From IMG/VR virus record IMGVR_UViG_3300032331_000368, positions 1 through 25,756 of that record: a stretch of DNA of 25,756 nt; one strand, given 5' to 3'. Shown piece by piece: positions 1-8,634 of the stretch; position 1 is the stretch's first letter, and the number at the start of each line of letters is the position of its first letter. Below the pieces are notes generated by a model that did no database searches, was not told the DNA's origin, and saw only the letters and a program-made list of their open reading frames with translations. The position numbers were made by a program, and so were the translations under genes. The stretch comes from a virus.

Positions 1-263
1 TCCTGAACGGACTTGTACCGCTTGCCCGACGAACGCAAATCCTGATTACTTACAACGAATCCAACAACCTCATCATCGTTGCCAATTGAAGGGGCCGTTT
101 CCTGAGCCGTAACGGGCTGTTCTACCAGCGTGATAGGTTGTTCCTGATAGACGACAGCGGAAGGCTGTTCTGGAACGAGAATAGAGGCATTTGCGTCCTC
201 TAGCGGAATGGACAAGTCAACCGTAGTGCCGGTCTTGTAAGTAATTTTTATGCTTATGTTCAT
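1..263 (-). CDS. Unknown protein, N-terminal part only (cut by window edge)
   Basis: This is an open frame of 87 codons starting at an ATG at 263 and running off the left edge. I do not recognise it. The protein begins MNISIKITYKTGTTVDLSIP, followed by a stretch rich in Q, P, V and E (roughly residues 30-60) that looks like a flexible linker, then a more ordered segment with GFVVSNQDLRSSGKRYKSV near the cut. It starts 13 bases after the stop of the upstream 99-residue gene, so it is probably in the same transcript as the ssDNA-binding and nuclease genes. No Shine-Dalgarno sequence is seen upstream. No function is assigned. Confidence 0.6.
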   Translation of the reverse strand, partial: MNISIKITYKTGTTVDLSIPLEDANASILVPEQPSAVVYQEQPITLVEQPVTAQETAPSIGNDDEVVGFVVSNQDLRSSGKRYKSVQ

Positions 264-276
264 GTTTGTAAGTGAG

Positions 277-576
277 TTAGAAGCTTTCTTCCGTCATGGA
301 AGCTTTAGCCATCGAGGAAAGGATCTCCTCAAGTTCCATGGTCTTGAAGCTCTGCCGTAGTTCCTCAAGAACCAGGACATCGTTGTAGTTGCCCGTTTCG
401 TCGGTGCGATCCTCCATGCGCTGCAAGGTGGATACAAAGTTGCCGAGCAAGAGCGTCAAAGCCTCCAGTTCGGAAGGTTGACCGTGGACCGTAGCGCACA
501 CGATACCGTTGTCGTTGTCGCGCAAGATAAGCACTGCTGTTTTTGTATTTTGTGGGATTTCCAGTATATTTCTCAT
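277..576 (-). CDS. Unknown 99-residue protein
   Basis: This small soluble-looking protein has no family I recognise. It has a beta-like N-terminal half (TAVLILRDNDNGIVCATVHG) followed by predicted helices (ELEALTLLLGNFVSTLQRM and VLEELRQSFKTMELEEILSSM). It lacks cysteines in clusters, membrane segments and signal peptide. It lies 104 bases downstream of the Hjc-like nuclease gene, a gap in which I see no clear signal, and 13 bases before the next gene. Its company suggests a place in the DNA-metabolism operon, but that is inference only. The upstream bases are A-rich (ACTTAAAAACAT before ATG) with no Shine-Dalgarno sequence. Confidence 0.6.
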   Translation of the reverse strand: MRNILEIPQNTKTAVLILRDNDNGIVCATVHGQPSELEALTLLLGNFVSTLQRMEDRTDETGNYNDVLVLEELRQSFKTMELEEILSSMAKASMTEESF

Positions 577-680
577 ATGTTTTTAAGTTGCGCGTTGTCG
601 AGTCGCGCCCCTCGTAGCGTGTTTCATGCGGCACTCCTCTAAATGCCTGTTGCAGGATCTCCATGCACACCATACGCAAA

Positions 681-1013
681 TTATTTACCAAGACTATCCA
701 TGCCGTCCTTCAATAATTTGAAGAACAACTCAGGTGACATCGTAACTCGCCAAGGTTTGCGGTCTTTTTTATGCGCAACCACCCAATCTTTTTTATCACC
801 GGCATCACGGGATGCCTGGGCAATAGCAGTCTCCAGATTGAGTGCCTGCACACATTTCACCTCAAAGTGAATGTTGGACAACTCTTCGCAGATGACATCG
901 GGGGAATCGGTGCCACCTGCAAATTGTTGACCACGCCGAGCAGTAAATCCCGCAGCACGAAGTTCATCGCGCCACATGCGTTCACCTCTTGCTCCTTTTT
1001 GGCGGGCATTCAT
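681..1013 (-). CDS. Hjc-like Holliday junction resolvase / PD-(D/E)XK nuclease
   Basis: This 110-residue protein has the pattern of small archaeal-type Hjc and phage resolvases of the PD-(D/E)XK superfamily. KGARGE (residues 6-11) supplies the N-terminal basic patch and Glu11, TDSPDV gives Asp39, and FEVK (residues 50-53) gives the Glu51-x-Lys53 pair; these are the usual metal-binding and catalytic residues. Such enzymes cut branched DNA, which a phage needs to resolve recombination or packaging intermediates. Its start overlaps the stop of the ssDNA-binding gene (TAATG), which fits translational coupling and a shared replication or recombination role. An alternative is another small restriction-like nuclease of the same fold. 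Family assignment is from motif reading only. Confidence 0.7.
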   Translation of the reverse strand: MNARQKGARGERMWRDELRAAGFTARRGQQFAGGTDSPDVICEELSNIHFEVKCVQALNLETAIAQASRDAGDKKDWVVAHKKDRKPWRVTMSPELFFKLLKDGMDSLGK

Positions 1014-1678
1014 TACCAGCCAATTTCTTCGCTAAGGTCATCAGAGCTTGACAAAGGAATCTCATCCTCAACAGGAGGCTTCTCAGGCTTTGCACCGTCA
1101 GGGAAAAATGCCGAAAGACCTGCCTTGTATGCGCTGATACACATCGAGGCGACTGCCGCTTGAAAATGATCATCGCTAATCTTGATCTGGTCACGGATAT
1201 ATCCAGCGGCCTTGATGCACTCCACATAAAGCTGTGCTTGCTGGAACAGACGCTTGCGTGCAGCGGATGGATTTGGCGCAACTGAAGCAGTAGTTTGAGA
1301 CTTGCCAGCAACATACTGAGCCACAGCAGGGCCAGCACCAGCATCACCTTCATAGATGCCCGCTTTGTCGGTGATCTTTAACTCGTTTGTATCGCTATGC
1401 TTGGAGTACTGAACAGCCAAGCCTTGCAATCCCTTGTTGCCTGCTTGCGACTTGATGGTCACGGTTTTGCCCACCAGACCCTGCATATCATCTGGAGTCC
1501 AGAATGATGCTCGGATTTCTCCCGTTGCGTCTTTAAGAATGCAAGCCTGCACTCTCCATGGGCCGTATTTCCCTTCGCCAGTCTTGGGAGGAAATGCAGC
1601 CTTAATCTGCACCTTCATTTCACCGATTACACTGCCATCAGCTAGATTGGCAATATCCTGAATTTTAGCTACTTTCAT
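1013..1678 (-). CDS. OB-fold single-stranded DNA-binding-like protein
   Basis: This 221-residue protein has an N-terminal OB-fold-like region (about residues 1-105): strands around GSVIGEMKVQIKAAF, GPWRVQACILKDATGEIRASFW and GKTVTIKSQAG match the RPA/SSB-type OB pattern. A low-complexity linker (about 110-140) leads to a helical segment. The end is an acidic tail, PVEDEIPLSSSDDLSEEIGW, finishing on an aromatic residue. Bacterial and phage SSBs use such acidic tails to recruit replication partners. It probably coats ssDNA during phage replication. It is followed without a gap by the Hjc-like nuclease. The 108-base leader upstream carries a strong RNA hairpin and no Shine-Dalgarno sequence. It is longer than typical SSBs, so another OB-fold nucleic-acid-binding role is possible. 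Confidence 0.6.
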   Translation of the reverse strand: MKVAKIQDIANLADGSVIGEMKVQIKAAFPPKTGEGKYGPWRVQACILKDATGEIRASFWTPDDMQGLVGKTVTIKSQAGNKGLQGLAVQYSKHSDTNELKITDKAGIYEGDAGAGPAVAQYVAGKSQTTASVAPNPSAARKRLFQQAQLYVECIKAAGYIRDQIKISDDHFQAAVASMCISAYKAGLSAFFPDGAKPEKPPVEDEIPLSSSDDLSEEIGW

Positions 1679-1694
1679 GTGTTTATGCTTAGTT

Positions 1695-1776
1695 GTAGGT
1701 CAGCTTGGGGGAGTGGCATCTGTGCCATTCCCAATCACCAAAGCTGCGCCTACACTATATCCTTACGGTTTCCCGT
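1695..1776 (-). promoter_or_regulatory. Structured RNA leader of the ssDNA-binding gene
   Basis: Read on the minus strand, 1753-1695 folds into one long arm. The helices are GTAGG/CCTAC at the base, AGCTT/AAGCT, then GG/CC, then GGGA/TCCC, then TGGCA/TGCCA closed by a CAGA tetraloop, with small internal loops between them, giving 21 paired bases. Just upstream, 1776-1765 forms ACGG-GAAA-CCGT, a hairpin with a GNRA tetraloop. The arm ends 16 bases before the start codon at 1678 and has no U-tract, so it is not an intrinsic terminator. It may control translation or processing of the downstream gene. I do not match it to a known riboswitch class. Confidence 0.5.
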
Positions 1777-1786
1777 CGAGAAAACT

Positions 1787-1957
1787 TTACTTCTTTTTTT
1801 GGCAACAAGAAGATTTTTTTGCGTGAGCCTCTCTAATTGCTTGTTTTTGAACAGAATACGCAATAGCAACAGCCTGCTTTTGTGGCTTACCTGCGCCTAT
1901 TTCGGCCTTGAGATTGGACGTAAAAGCCTTTTCGGAAGAAGAGTGTTTGAGTGGCAT
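1787..1957 (-). CDS. Short basic phage protein with a GKPQKQAVAIA motif
   Basis: This 56-residue protein begins MPLKHSSSEKAF and contains AEIGAGKPQKQAVAIAYSV, a combination I recognise from many small uncharacterised phage proteins; their function is not known to me. The C-terminus is lysine-rich with two adjacent cysteines (SSCCQKKK). The start at 1957 was chosen because the open frame upstream (to 1993) would overlap the preceding giant gene and because MPLK is the usual start of such proteins; this leaves a 4-base gap after the stop at 1962. The charge (rich in K) could suit nucleic-acid or membrane binding, but that is speculation. Confidence 0.75.
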   Translation of the reverse strand: MPLKHSSSEKAFTSNLKAEIGAGKPQKQAVAIAYSVQKQAIREAHAKKSSCCQKKK

Positions 1958-1961
1958 GGGA

Positions 1962-4900
1962 CTAGTGTTTTGTGATTTCAATGGATGCTCCATTCAAGTT
2001 TGGATTGTCTTGTACTGTAAATCCATCACCAAGAACGGATTTTACATATTCCCTTAATTCCTTTTGAGAAAATCCTTTTTGGTATCTGTCTCCCACAATA
2101 AACCCGCCTGGTTCTGTGGATGGTGTTTTTATTTTAGCGGCAGATACATCCTGCAGGGTTCTTGCCGTGATTAACGCCTTGCCTTTAGGGGCCAAGATTC
2201 TTCCAATTTCTGACACAATAAAGCTTCGCACATTTGGTTTTACAACATTTAACACAGAAAAATTTGTGACGTTATTGTACGCACTAGATGGAATTTCTGC
2301 GCTGTCTGTAAATGTTACCTCTTGTTTGCCTTTCCATCTGTCTGGAAATGGCTCATATGAATCAGTATTAAATCCTTTTTCACGAAGAACATCTGCTCCA
2401 AGCCCTAGACCAGCACCATAATCTATGGTTTTGCCTTTTGAATTAAGCTGATCAGATGCTTTTGCGTATGTGTTTACTGTAGTTGCAATCTGCGTTTTTG
2501 CAGAACTTGCTTCAAACTCCATTGCGCAAATTGAAAGTTTGTTAAGCGCAAGCTTAGCCTCTTCGGCACTTTTGTAAACACCGTGAAGCGAGCCATCTGG
2601 GCGGTATAGCTTTTGAGATCTGCCATCCTTGCTGACCATACGCCATCCGGTACGTTTGTCCGTAGCCACAGATCCGTTTCCTAACGACTCTACAAGCACG
2701 TCAGCAGGTTGAAAGTTAGACTCCATGCTGTTGTACGCTTTATACTTGTACGGTACCTTAAAACCTTCACCCTCTGGTGCTGGGTTAATTACTTCCATAC
2801 GGTCTAGACGACCATCAGAGATGGTGCTTGTGCCACCAGGACGACGAACTTCTTCACGGCCAGGAATAGCTTTGCGCATTGCCGCTTCAGCTTGCCGCGC
2901 TGAACCAATGTCCCAAGGAGGATTGTTTTCAAATTTAATCCCTTTGGCAGGAGCAATGTCACGCACAAGGTAAAGCATGTCTCGGAACTGTGCGCCGCGC
3001 TTTTCATCGCCTTTAAAGTACATGTCTCCAAACAACTTTGCAGTTGGCACTTTGGAAGCACCTTTATTTAAGTTGGCAACATATGCACCCAAAGCTTGCT
3101 GCATCTTGGCATGGCTTAAGCCAAGGCTTCTTGCGGTGTAACCCAAGTCTTTGGTGCGCTTAATGTAAGCAGGATTGTTCAAATAAGCGTTTAAGTTGTC
3201 GCGCATCTGATCGAGGTCGAGCCAACGCACACGCAAACCAGAGTCAGGCAACTTCTCGATTCCCCAAGGCACCACAAGCCGGTCTGTGACGTGATACCAG
3301 TCAACGACCTGCCCCTTTTCATTTAGGATCTCATGGTAACCACTCCAGCGCATTGGCGTGCCATCGTTTAAGCTTTTAGCTAACAAGTCAAGTGACTCAC
3401 CCTTGCCAGCAAATGGCTGCACACCATCTGGTGTGGTGTACGTTTTAAGTTCTTGAAGCATCTCGGCAGATAGATGCGAAACATGCACAATAGATTGACC
3501 AACCTGCTTCTGTTTTTCCTTAAACCGATTAGGAGTCAGCTTGTCAGTAACGTCTTGAGTAGAAAGAATTCGTTCTCCAAAGATCTTTCTAAATTCAATA
3601 TCTGATGCATTATGAATCTTTTGACGTTCTTTTAAGTTCTTGCCGTATTCATCAGCAAAGCCAAGTGCCTGCACGGCTTCTAGCTTACGAGCGTCAGGAA
3701 TGGCCCTTAAAAGCGTTGGGGTCTGGGTAACTTTTGAAGCATCCTCTACTGATTTAATTGGCGTCTGTGAAACAATCTCAGCCTCTACTGTGGGCGGAGT
3801 AAATTTAATCAGAGTATCATTTGGCACCAAAGGAGACTGGACTGGTGTAGGAGCAGTAGTTGGTTTTTCTTTTGGTTTAGTTGCCGGCAACGGTGCCCTA
3901 ACAGCAGTAGGTAGATCCCGAGTTGCAACCTCTACAACAGCAGCAGGAGCAGGAGTTTTTGTTGGCGTAACCTTAGCAGGCTTTGTAGGTTTAGGTTTGG
4001 CTCCAGGCTTATAGTACGGATTAGGAGCCTCAACCATTCCAGCACCACCAGCATCAATGAAGATGGTAGGGTTGTTGCTACCACCTTCACGCCGAGTGCG
4101 TTCCATTTCATCCAACACCTTTTGCACAAGTCGAGTGCGTGTTGGTGCATCAACCACATCAACAGATCTAGTAACAGCAGTGTCAGCAATCTCTAGCAAC
4201 CTGCCGGTGGTCATTGGTGGCCCAGAAGGCACTGTAGTACCTGCCATTCGCTCTTCAGCAGCAGTGTATCGATCCGATGGCACAGGAGCTTGAATGCCCT
4301 GTACAACGCGCCTGCCTTCCACATCAATAACCGTTTCAGGTGGTGCGCCAAACACTGCGCTAACAACTCTAGGTCTTGGAACTTCTGTTACCGGCCTAAA
4401 GCCTTCAGGTGGCCGATTTGTGGAGTTACGATGCTCATCTAAAAATCTAGACGCCAAAGCATCCCATTCAGGAATAACGATCCGTTTACCATCCCGATAA
4501 AAATGACCAGTGATTGGATCAACAACTCCACCGTGCGCACGCGCTTGTTCTGTTCCAAGTTCACGAAACAAGTTATCCGTGACGTTCCTGAATGCAGACT
4601 CCCAGACGTTAGGAACCTTATCTCTTAAGAAAACGTCAGGATGTTTGTTTTGTGCCCAGTTTTCAAAGTAGTACGCACCAAACTCCTCAGTAGCACGCGC
4701 CAACATCGCGGCCCTATCAGCAGGTGCAATATTGCGGTCATCAAGTGCCCTGAAAGTTGTGTCTATTAATCGTTGACCTTCAGGTGCCCTGCGTCCGTAT
4801 GTTTCCACAAACGAGCGAAACTGCGCACCTTGCTCGCTAGCTGCAAACTTATCTGGATCAAATTTGGTAATATCACCAAACAACTGCTCGCGCATCTGCT

Positions 4901-6770
4901 TGGCAAATTCATCACCCACTAAAGCATGAAATACTTCGTGAGAAGCAGTGGATGCTTTCATGCGATCTACGTTAAGTAGAATCGTAGGATTACCATCAGC
5001 ACCAGTGAAAATGGTTACGCCATTGTACTTGGTGCCTTGATTATCTGGCATCGAGAACTTGTCGTCATGAAAAACAACCTTTGCTCCAGACTCTTCAGCG
5101 GTCTTAGTAAGCGATAGAATACGGGACAGTTCCTTGCCAGAAAACCGCTCAACAGCCTTTGCTCTTGCTGCTTTGTCATTAACTTCTACAAGAATGAACG
5201 AGTCGGATACACCCACAACTTCTCCACTACGATCAAGCACTTCAGTCTGTTTTAGAAAATCAACTGTAATCGTATTTGGACGTTCGTTATAGTCGCGCGC
5301 AAAGTCCTTTAAAACACGTTGCTTATATGCCTCTCCGGTGATTTGTGATTTTGCCCCAGCTACCGTACCAGCAACAGCACCAAACCCAGCACCTCCGCCG
5401 GCAGCTTCAGCAGCACCCTCCAGCGTACCTTCCATTCCGTAGCCAATTGCTCCGCCAATAATGGAACCAGCAATTGCACCTTGGGCAGCACCCTTAAGTG
5501 TTTCTCCGATTGGAATGCCATACTTTGCTGCTGCTTCAGCCACTTTCCTGCGTCCGTAGGTTGAGCCTTGAGATGCAACACTTTCCAGCGCAGAAACCTG
5601 TCCACCTCCACGTTGAGCCGCAATATCAGCAGCTTCTTTAGCAATTCCAGAAAAGAATTCAGCAGCCTTGGCAAAGCCTTCTCCGAGTCTGGCAGTTGCA
5701 GAAACAGCTAGTGGAGCCAATCCACCAACAGATCCAAGAGCAGCATTTAACAGCACATACGTTCCTGCTGCACGCTCAAGATTACCCATCCAGTTTCCAG
5801 CTTTTTTAGCTGTGTTTAGAACATCTTGTGTATGTTGAGTAGCCTCCTCAAGAAGTTGCTGTGCTTTAGCTGGATTAATATCAATAAGTTTTCCCGCTTC
5901 TTCTCGCGCTCCTGTAAGTACCGCATCAGTATAAGCCTGCGCTCCGCGTTGCCAGTCTGCAAGGTAACTAGTGGCTCTAGCAGCAGTCTCTGTAGTTTCA
6001 AACACAGTCTTAGCCATGCCTGCCGTTTTAGCTTCTGCTGCCATCTGCTTGCTAGTTTGCTCAAGCAATTCAGCTCCTGTCATGCCAGCCCTAGCTGCAC
6101 CACCAACAAGTTTGGATGCTGCCATTCCCACAGCAAATCCATCAAGAACATAACTGGCACCTTTTGCAACCTTAGGATCTACGCCACCAAAATCTTTAAG
6201 CTCACGAATCATTGGCATTTCGCCAGACTCAGCCATCTTCATGGCAGACTGCATGTCCCTGGCATTAAGGAACTGCTCGTAGCGTTCTTGTGGCGTACCT
6301 GTGCCAGTAATGAACGACTTTAGTTTAAATAGAGGACTCTGTGTGTTTTCGGAGTAAGCCAGCATCGCAGGGAATGCCATCCCCTGCGCAGAACCCTCAA
6401 TCAGCGAGTTAACAACTTTTTGAAACTCACCATTAGCAGCAAGTTTACCTCCCGCTACTACAGCACCACCAATATCATCCACCAGCATGTGCTTCAGCCC
6501 TTTACCAAAGGCAGATACAGCATCAAATCCTTTTTCAACAATACCACGCTGATCATCTTTTCCTAATTCAGCTTGATATGCCTCAAGTTTTAAGAAGTCT
6601 TGATACGATGGTCGATAGTCAATTGCGTTGTAGCGTTGAGTATCTTTGAAAACATCCTCTCCGTTGCGCGGATACAAGCTATCAATGTCAGCTTTAATCT
6701 GCTCATCAGTAGCGTCATCTGGATACTCCAGCGTTGCATCACGGTTAGGAATGTAGATTTGCTGTGGCAT
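1962..6770 (-). CDS. Giant internal virion (ejection) protein with metallopeptidase and methyltransferase-like domains
   Basis: This 1602-residue protein is the largest product here. In order: an N-terminal segment MPQQIYIPNRDATLEYPDDA; a long alanine-rich helical region (about 75-400); a glycine zipper (about 427-475, with AIAGSIIGGAIGYG) suited to membrane insertion; a zincin-like domain with HEVFH at 611-615 and a possible third ligand in EEFGAYY (695-701); a P/K/T-rich linker (about 915-985); a domain of unknown type (about 1015-1410); and a C-terminal Rossmann methyltransferase-like domain (about 1448-1602) with DYGAGLGLGADVL as the SAM-binding motif I. Size, position after two Q-rich proteins and the zipper suggest it is packed in the capsid and ejected with DNA. 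Start 6770 follows the upstream stop by one base (TAATATG); an ATG at 6806 is less likely. Confidence 0.8.
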   Translation of the reverse strand: MPQQIYIPNRDATLEYPDDATDEQIKADIDSLYPRNGEDVFKDTQRYNAIDYRPSYQDFLKLEAYQAELGKDDQRGIVEKGFDAVSAFGKGLKHMLVDDIGGAVVAGGKLAANGEFQKVVNSLIEGSAQGMAFPAMLAYSENTQSPLFKLKSFITGTGTPQERYEQFLNARDMQSAMKMAESGEMPMIRELKDFGGVDPKVAKGASYVLDGFAVGMAASKLVGGAARAGMTGAELLEQTSKQMAAEAKTAGMAKTVFETTETAARATSYLADWQRGAQAYTDAVLTGAREEAGKLIDINPAKAQQLLEEATQHTQDVLNTAKKAGNWMGNLERAAGTYVLLNAALGSVGGLAPLAVSATARLGEGFAKAAEFFSGIAKEAADIAAQRGGGQVSALESVASQGSTYGRRKVAEAAAKYGIPIGETLKGAAQGAIAGSIIGGAIGYGMEGTLEGAAEAAGGGAGFGAVAGTVAGAKSQITGEAYKQRVLKDFARDYNERPNTITVDFLKQTEVLDRSGEVVGVSDSFILVEVNDKAARAKAVERFSGKELSRILSLTKTAEESGAKVVFHDDKFSMPDNQGTKYNGVTIFTGADGNPTILLNVDRMKASTASHEVFHALVGDEFAKQMREQLFGDITKFDPDKFAASEQGAQFRSFVETYGRRAPEGQRLIDTTFRALDDRNIAPADRAAMLARATEEFGAYYFENWAQNKHPDVFLRDKVPNVWESAFRNVTDNLFRELGTEQARAHGGVVDPITGHFYRDGKRIVIPEWDALASRFLDEHRNSTNRPPEGFRPVTEVPRPRVVSAVFGAPPETVIDVEGRRVVQGIQAPVPSDRYTAAEERMAGTTVPSGPPMTTGRLLEIADTAVTRSVDVVDAPTRTRLVQKVLDEMERTRREGGSNNPTIFIDAGGAGMVEAPNPYYKPGAKPKPTKPAKVTPTKTPAPAAVVEVATRDLPTAVRAPLPATKPKEKPTTAPTPVQSPLVPNDTLIKFTPPTVEAEIVSQTPIKSVEDASKVTQTPTLLRAIPDARKLEAVQALGFADEYGKNLKERQKIHNASDIEFRKIFGERILSTQDVTDKLTPNRFKEKQKQVGQSIVHVSHLSAEMLQELKTYTTPDGVQPFAGKGESLDLLAKSLNDGTPMRWSGYHEILNEKGQVVDWYHVTDRLVVPWGIEKLPDSGLRVRWLDLDQMRDNLNAYLNNPAYIKRTKDLGYTARSLGLSHAKMQQALGAYVANLNKGASKVPTAKLFGDMYFKGDEKRGAQFRDMLYLVRDIAPAKGIKFENNPPWDIGSARQAEAAMRKAIPGREEVRRPGGTSTISDGRLDRMEVINPAPEGEGFKVPYKYKAYNSMESNFQPADVLVESLGNGSVATDKRTGWRMVSKDGRSQKLYRPDGSLHGVYKSAEEAKLALNKLSICAMEFEASSAKTQIATTVNTYAKASDQLNSKGKTIDYGAGLGLGADVLREKGFNTDSYEPFPDRWKGKQEVTFTDSAEIPSSAYNNVTNFSVLNVVKPNVRSFIVSEIGRILAPKGKALITARTLQDVSAAKIKTPSTEPGGFIVGDRYQKGFSQKELREYVKSVLGDGFTVQDNPNLNGASIEITKH

Positions 6771-6771
6771 A

Positions 6772-7812
6772 TTAAGGTGTATCAATAAACTTACCACCAG
6801 GTCCAATTACCCTTGATCTTGTTTTTCTTGCTTCTGGAGCAGTTGCCGATTGTACTTGTGGTTTTTCTCTTGTAACACGCGGAGCTACAGATATTGGAGT
6901 GCCATATCTTTGATCAACTTTTCCAGCATATGGCTTTTGTAAATCTGGCCCTAAAAAGTTTTGAGCAGTCTCAGGACTAGATTTAAGTGCAATCTTGTTA
7001 AATGACAGATTGCTTTGGCTTTGCAGGGTGTGCATCACATCAACAAGCGTCTTTTTATAGCTCGCTAATTGATCTGGAGTGCTTTCAAATATTCCCTTCC
7101 CTTGTTTTAAAAAATTTCCAAAATTAACCCATTGTCCTGTTGCGCCACCCATTAACCGGTCTGCTTCTCTCTCGGCAACGGCATCTGAAGTTCCCATGAT
7201 ACCATTGACTGTCTTAAGCCATGGGCCGGATAATTCTCGAATTATATTTGCAGCATGATTTTCTGGTGAAACTCCTTTTGGAATAGGAGCATCAATTGCT
7301 TTTAATTGCGAAGATATGGCATCTGCAATAGAAGATCTTTTTGTATTATCGTTTAGCAATTCTTTTCCAAGAGCTTCAACGTGCGGACTTACTTTTGCAA
7401 ATTCTTCAGTTCTAATGTTATTTGCTGCTAAAGAAGCATCTACTTCTGACATTAAAGATTTGCGAAAATCTTCTCTTTCGTTTTGTGGCAATAGCCTTGC
7501 CATTTCATTTATTTTCTCAATAGATTGAGATTTAAAATCTAATCCCTTTTGCTTTTTTTGATTATAAACATCTTCAGGAAATTGAAAGTTAGGTTGTGAT
7601 TCAACTGGCTGGGATACTGGTTCAGCTTGTTGAAACTGAGGTTGTCCAACTGGTTGACCGGCAATCAAGGATTCATCTGCATTCAATGGCGCGCCTGTGC
7701 GTTGAGAAGACTGATAAGCCGCCTGCGCAGATATAGGCGCACCAGCACGGGGAGCATCTTGTGGCCGAGTTTCCGTAAAGTTTTGAAGTAACCATTCGCC
7801 TATATTGCCCAT
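6772..7812 (-). CDS. Probable internal virion protein (346 residues)
   Basis: I do not recognise a named family. The N-terminus (MGNIGEWLLQNF) may form an amphipathic helix. Residues about 15-85 are disordered and rich in Q, P, A and S (for example GQPVGQPQFQQAEPVSQPVE). The middle (about 85-280) is charged and helical, and the C-terminal 60 residues are again disordered and basic. It lies between another Q/A-rich protein (3-base gap upstream) and the giant ejection protein (1-base gap downstream), the usual place for proteins stored in podovirus heads and injected with the genome. That role is inference from context and composition. No membrane segment or catalytic motif is visible. Confidence 0.7.
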   Translation of the reverse strand: MGNIGEWLLQNFTETRPQDAPRAGAPISAQAAYQSSQRTGAPLNADESLIAGQPVGQPQFQQAEPVSQPVESQPNFQFPEDVYNQKKQKGLDFKSQSIEKINEMARLLPQNEREDFRKSLMSEVDASLAANNIRTEEFAKVSPHVEALGKELLNDNTKRSSIADAISSQLKAIDAPIPKGVSPENHAANIIRELSGPWLKTVNGIMGTSDAVAEREADRLMGGATGQWVNFGNFLKQGKGIFESTPDQLASYKKTLVDVMHTLQSQSNLSFNKIALKSSPETAQNFLGPDLQKPYAGKVDQRYGTPISVAPRVTREKPQVQSATAPEARKTRSRVIGPGGKFIDTP

Positions 7813-7815
7813 AAA

Positions 7816-8634
7816 TTATTTATTCCAAATAATATCACCAGCATTATTTAGTGCTGCTTCTCTTCGCGCTGAACTATATGCATTCCATGCACCAATTCCA
7901 ACCTTGCTATTACGAACTCTTGTCTTGTCAAGTTCGCTTAAATTTCCAAATGCAGTAGGATGCTCTAAATCAATTCCATTTTCTGGAAGTACAAGCTCCG
8001 TATTTGATTGAGTAGGTGTAACAACAGGTTGATTTGTCGCTGGTTTGGTATTGTCGCTAAGTGTTTGTGCGGCCCACTGTTTAAAACCGTTTAATTTTTC
8101 ATTAAATGTTGCTTGATTTCTGGATGCTGCTTGACCTTGTCTTTGCAACTCTTCTGCTTTCGCATAATCGTAAGCGGCAGCAGCAGGCGCAGTTGTCCAG
8201 CCAGGATTATATTGCCCTTGCAACTTTGTCATCTCCTGTTGCTGCAAATATTGCCTGCCAATAGTAGCATATTCCTGAAGTGGACCAAGAAGCTTTTGAG
8301 AAAACTGTGCGCCACCCATTTGACCGTGTTGACCAATAGTATCACGAAAACTACTCAACATATCTACTCGCTCTTGACCGCTAATCCCAAGTATTTTCTT
8401 GGACATTTCCTCGTTACCAAGGAGCGTTTCGGTCATCTTATTGGATGCTTTGGCGGTATCATAATTAGCATAAGCTTGGCCAACAGCCTGAATGCCAGCT
8501 CCAATACCTTTGCCAAGGGACTCGTAACCAGACTGGATGGAACGCCCAATGTTAGCGCCGGCCTCTAGGAGACCTTGGCCCATCATTGCCTGCGCTTGCG
8601 GAGCAGGACCGCTATAAAGATCTTTTGGTTTCAT
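7816..8634 (-). CDS. Probable internal virion protein (272 residues)
   Basis: This Q/A/G-rich protein begins MKPKDLYSGPAPQAQAMMGQ. A helical glycine-containing stretch (SLGKGIGAGIQAVGQAYANY, about residues 39-58) could insert in or cross a membrane. Further on are coiled-coil-like segments (about 60-200) with EYATIGRQYLQQQEMTKLQG, and a less ordered C-terminal third. It overlaps the upstream CxxCxxCC gene by 23 bases and is followed 3 bases later by the next internal virion protein gene. The composition resembles ejection proteins of podoviruses, but no specific family could be named from the sequence alone. A weak purine run (GAAAGAAG) lies upstream of the start. Confidence 0.7.
   Translation of the reverse strand: MKPKDLYSGPAPQAQAMMGQGLLEAGANIGRSIQSGYESLGKGIGAGIQAVGQAYANYDTAKASNKMTETLLGNEEMSKKILGISGQERVDMLSSFRDTIGQHGQMGGAQFSQKLLGPLQEYATIGRQYLQQQEMTKLQGQYNPGWTTAPAAAAYDYAKAEELQRQGQAASRNQATFNEKLNGFKQWAAQTLSDNTKPATNQPVVTPTQSNTELVLPENGIDLEHPTAFGNLSELDKTRVRNSKVGIGAWNAYSSARREAALNNAGDIIWNK

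Noticed and set aside
365-691. Open frame of 108 residues on the minus strand overlapping the 99-residue gene
   Set aside because: Two thirds of it lie out of frame over the better supported 277-576 gene, and the sequence is arginine-rich and low in structure, as expected of a shadow frame. Its first 37 codons fall in the 104-base gap, so a very short real gene there cannot be fully excluded.
1787-1800. A/T-rich end of the short basic gene considered as an intrinsic terminator
   Set aside because: The run codes for the lysine-rich C-terminus on the minus strand (A-rich, not T-rich), and no stem precedes it.
5826-6323. Plus-strand open frame of 165 residues
   Set aside because: It is antisense to the giant internal virion gene, rich in S, C, L and H, with no coherent domain; a shadow of the alanine-rich coding strand.
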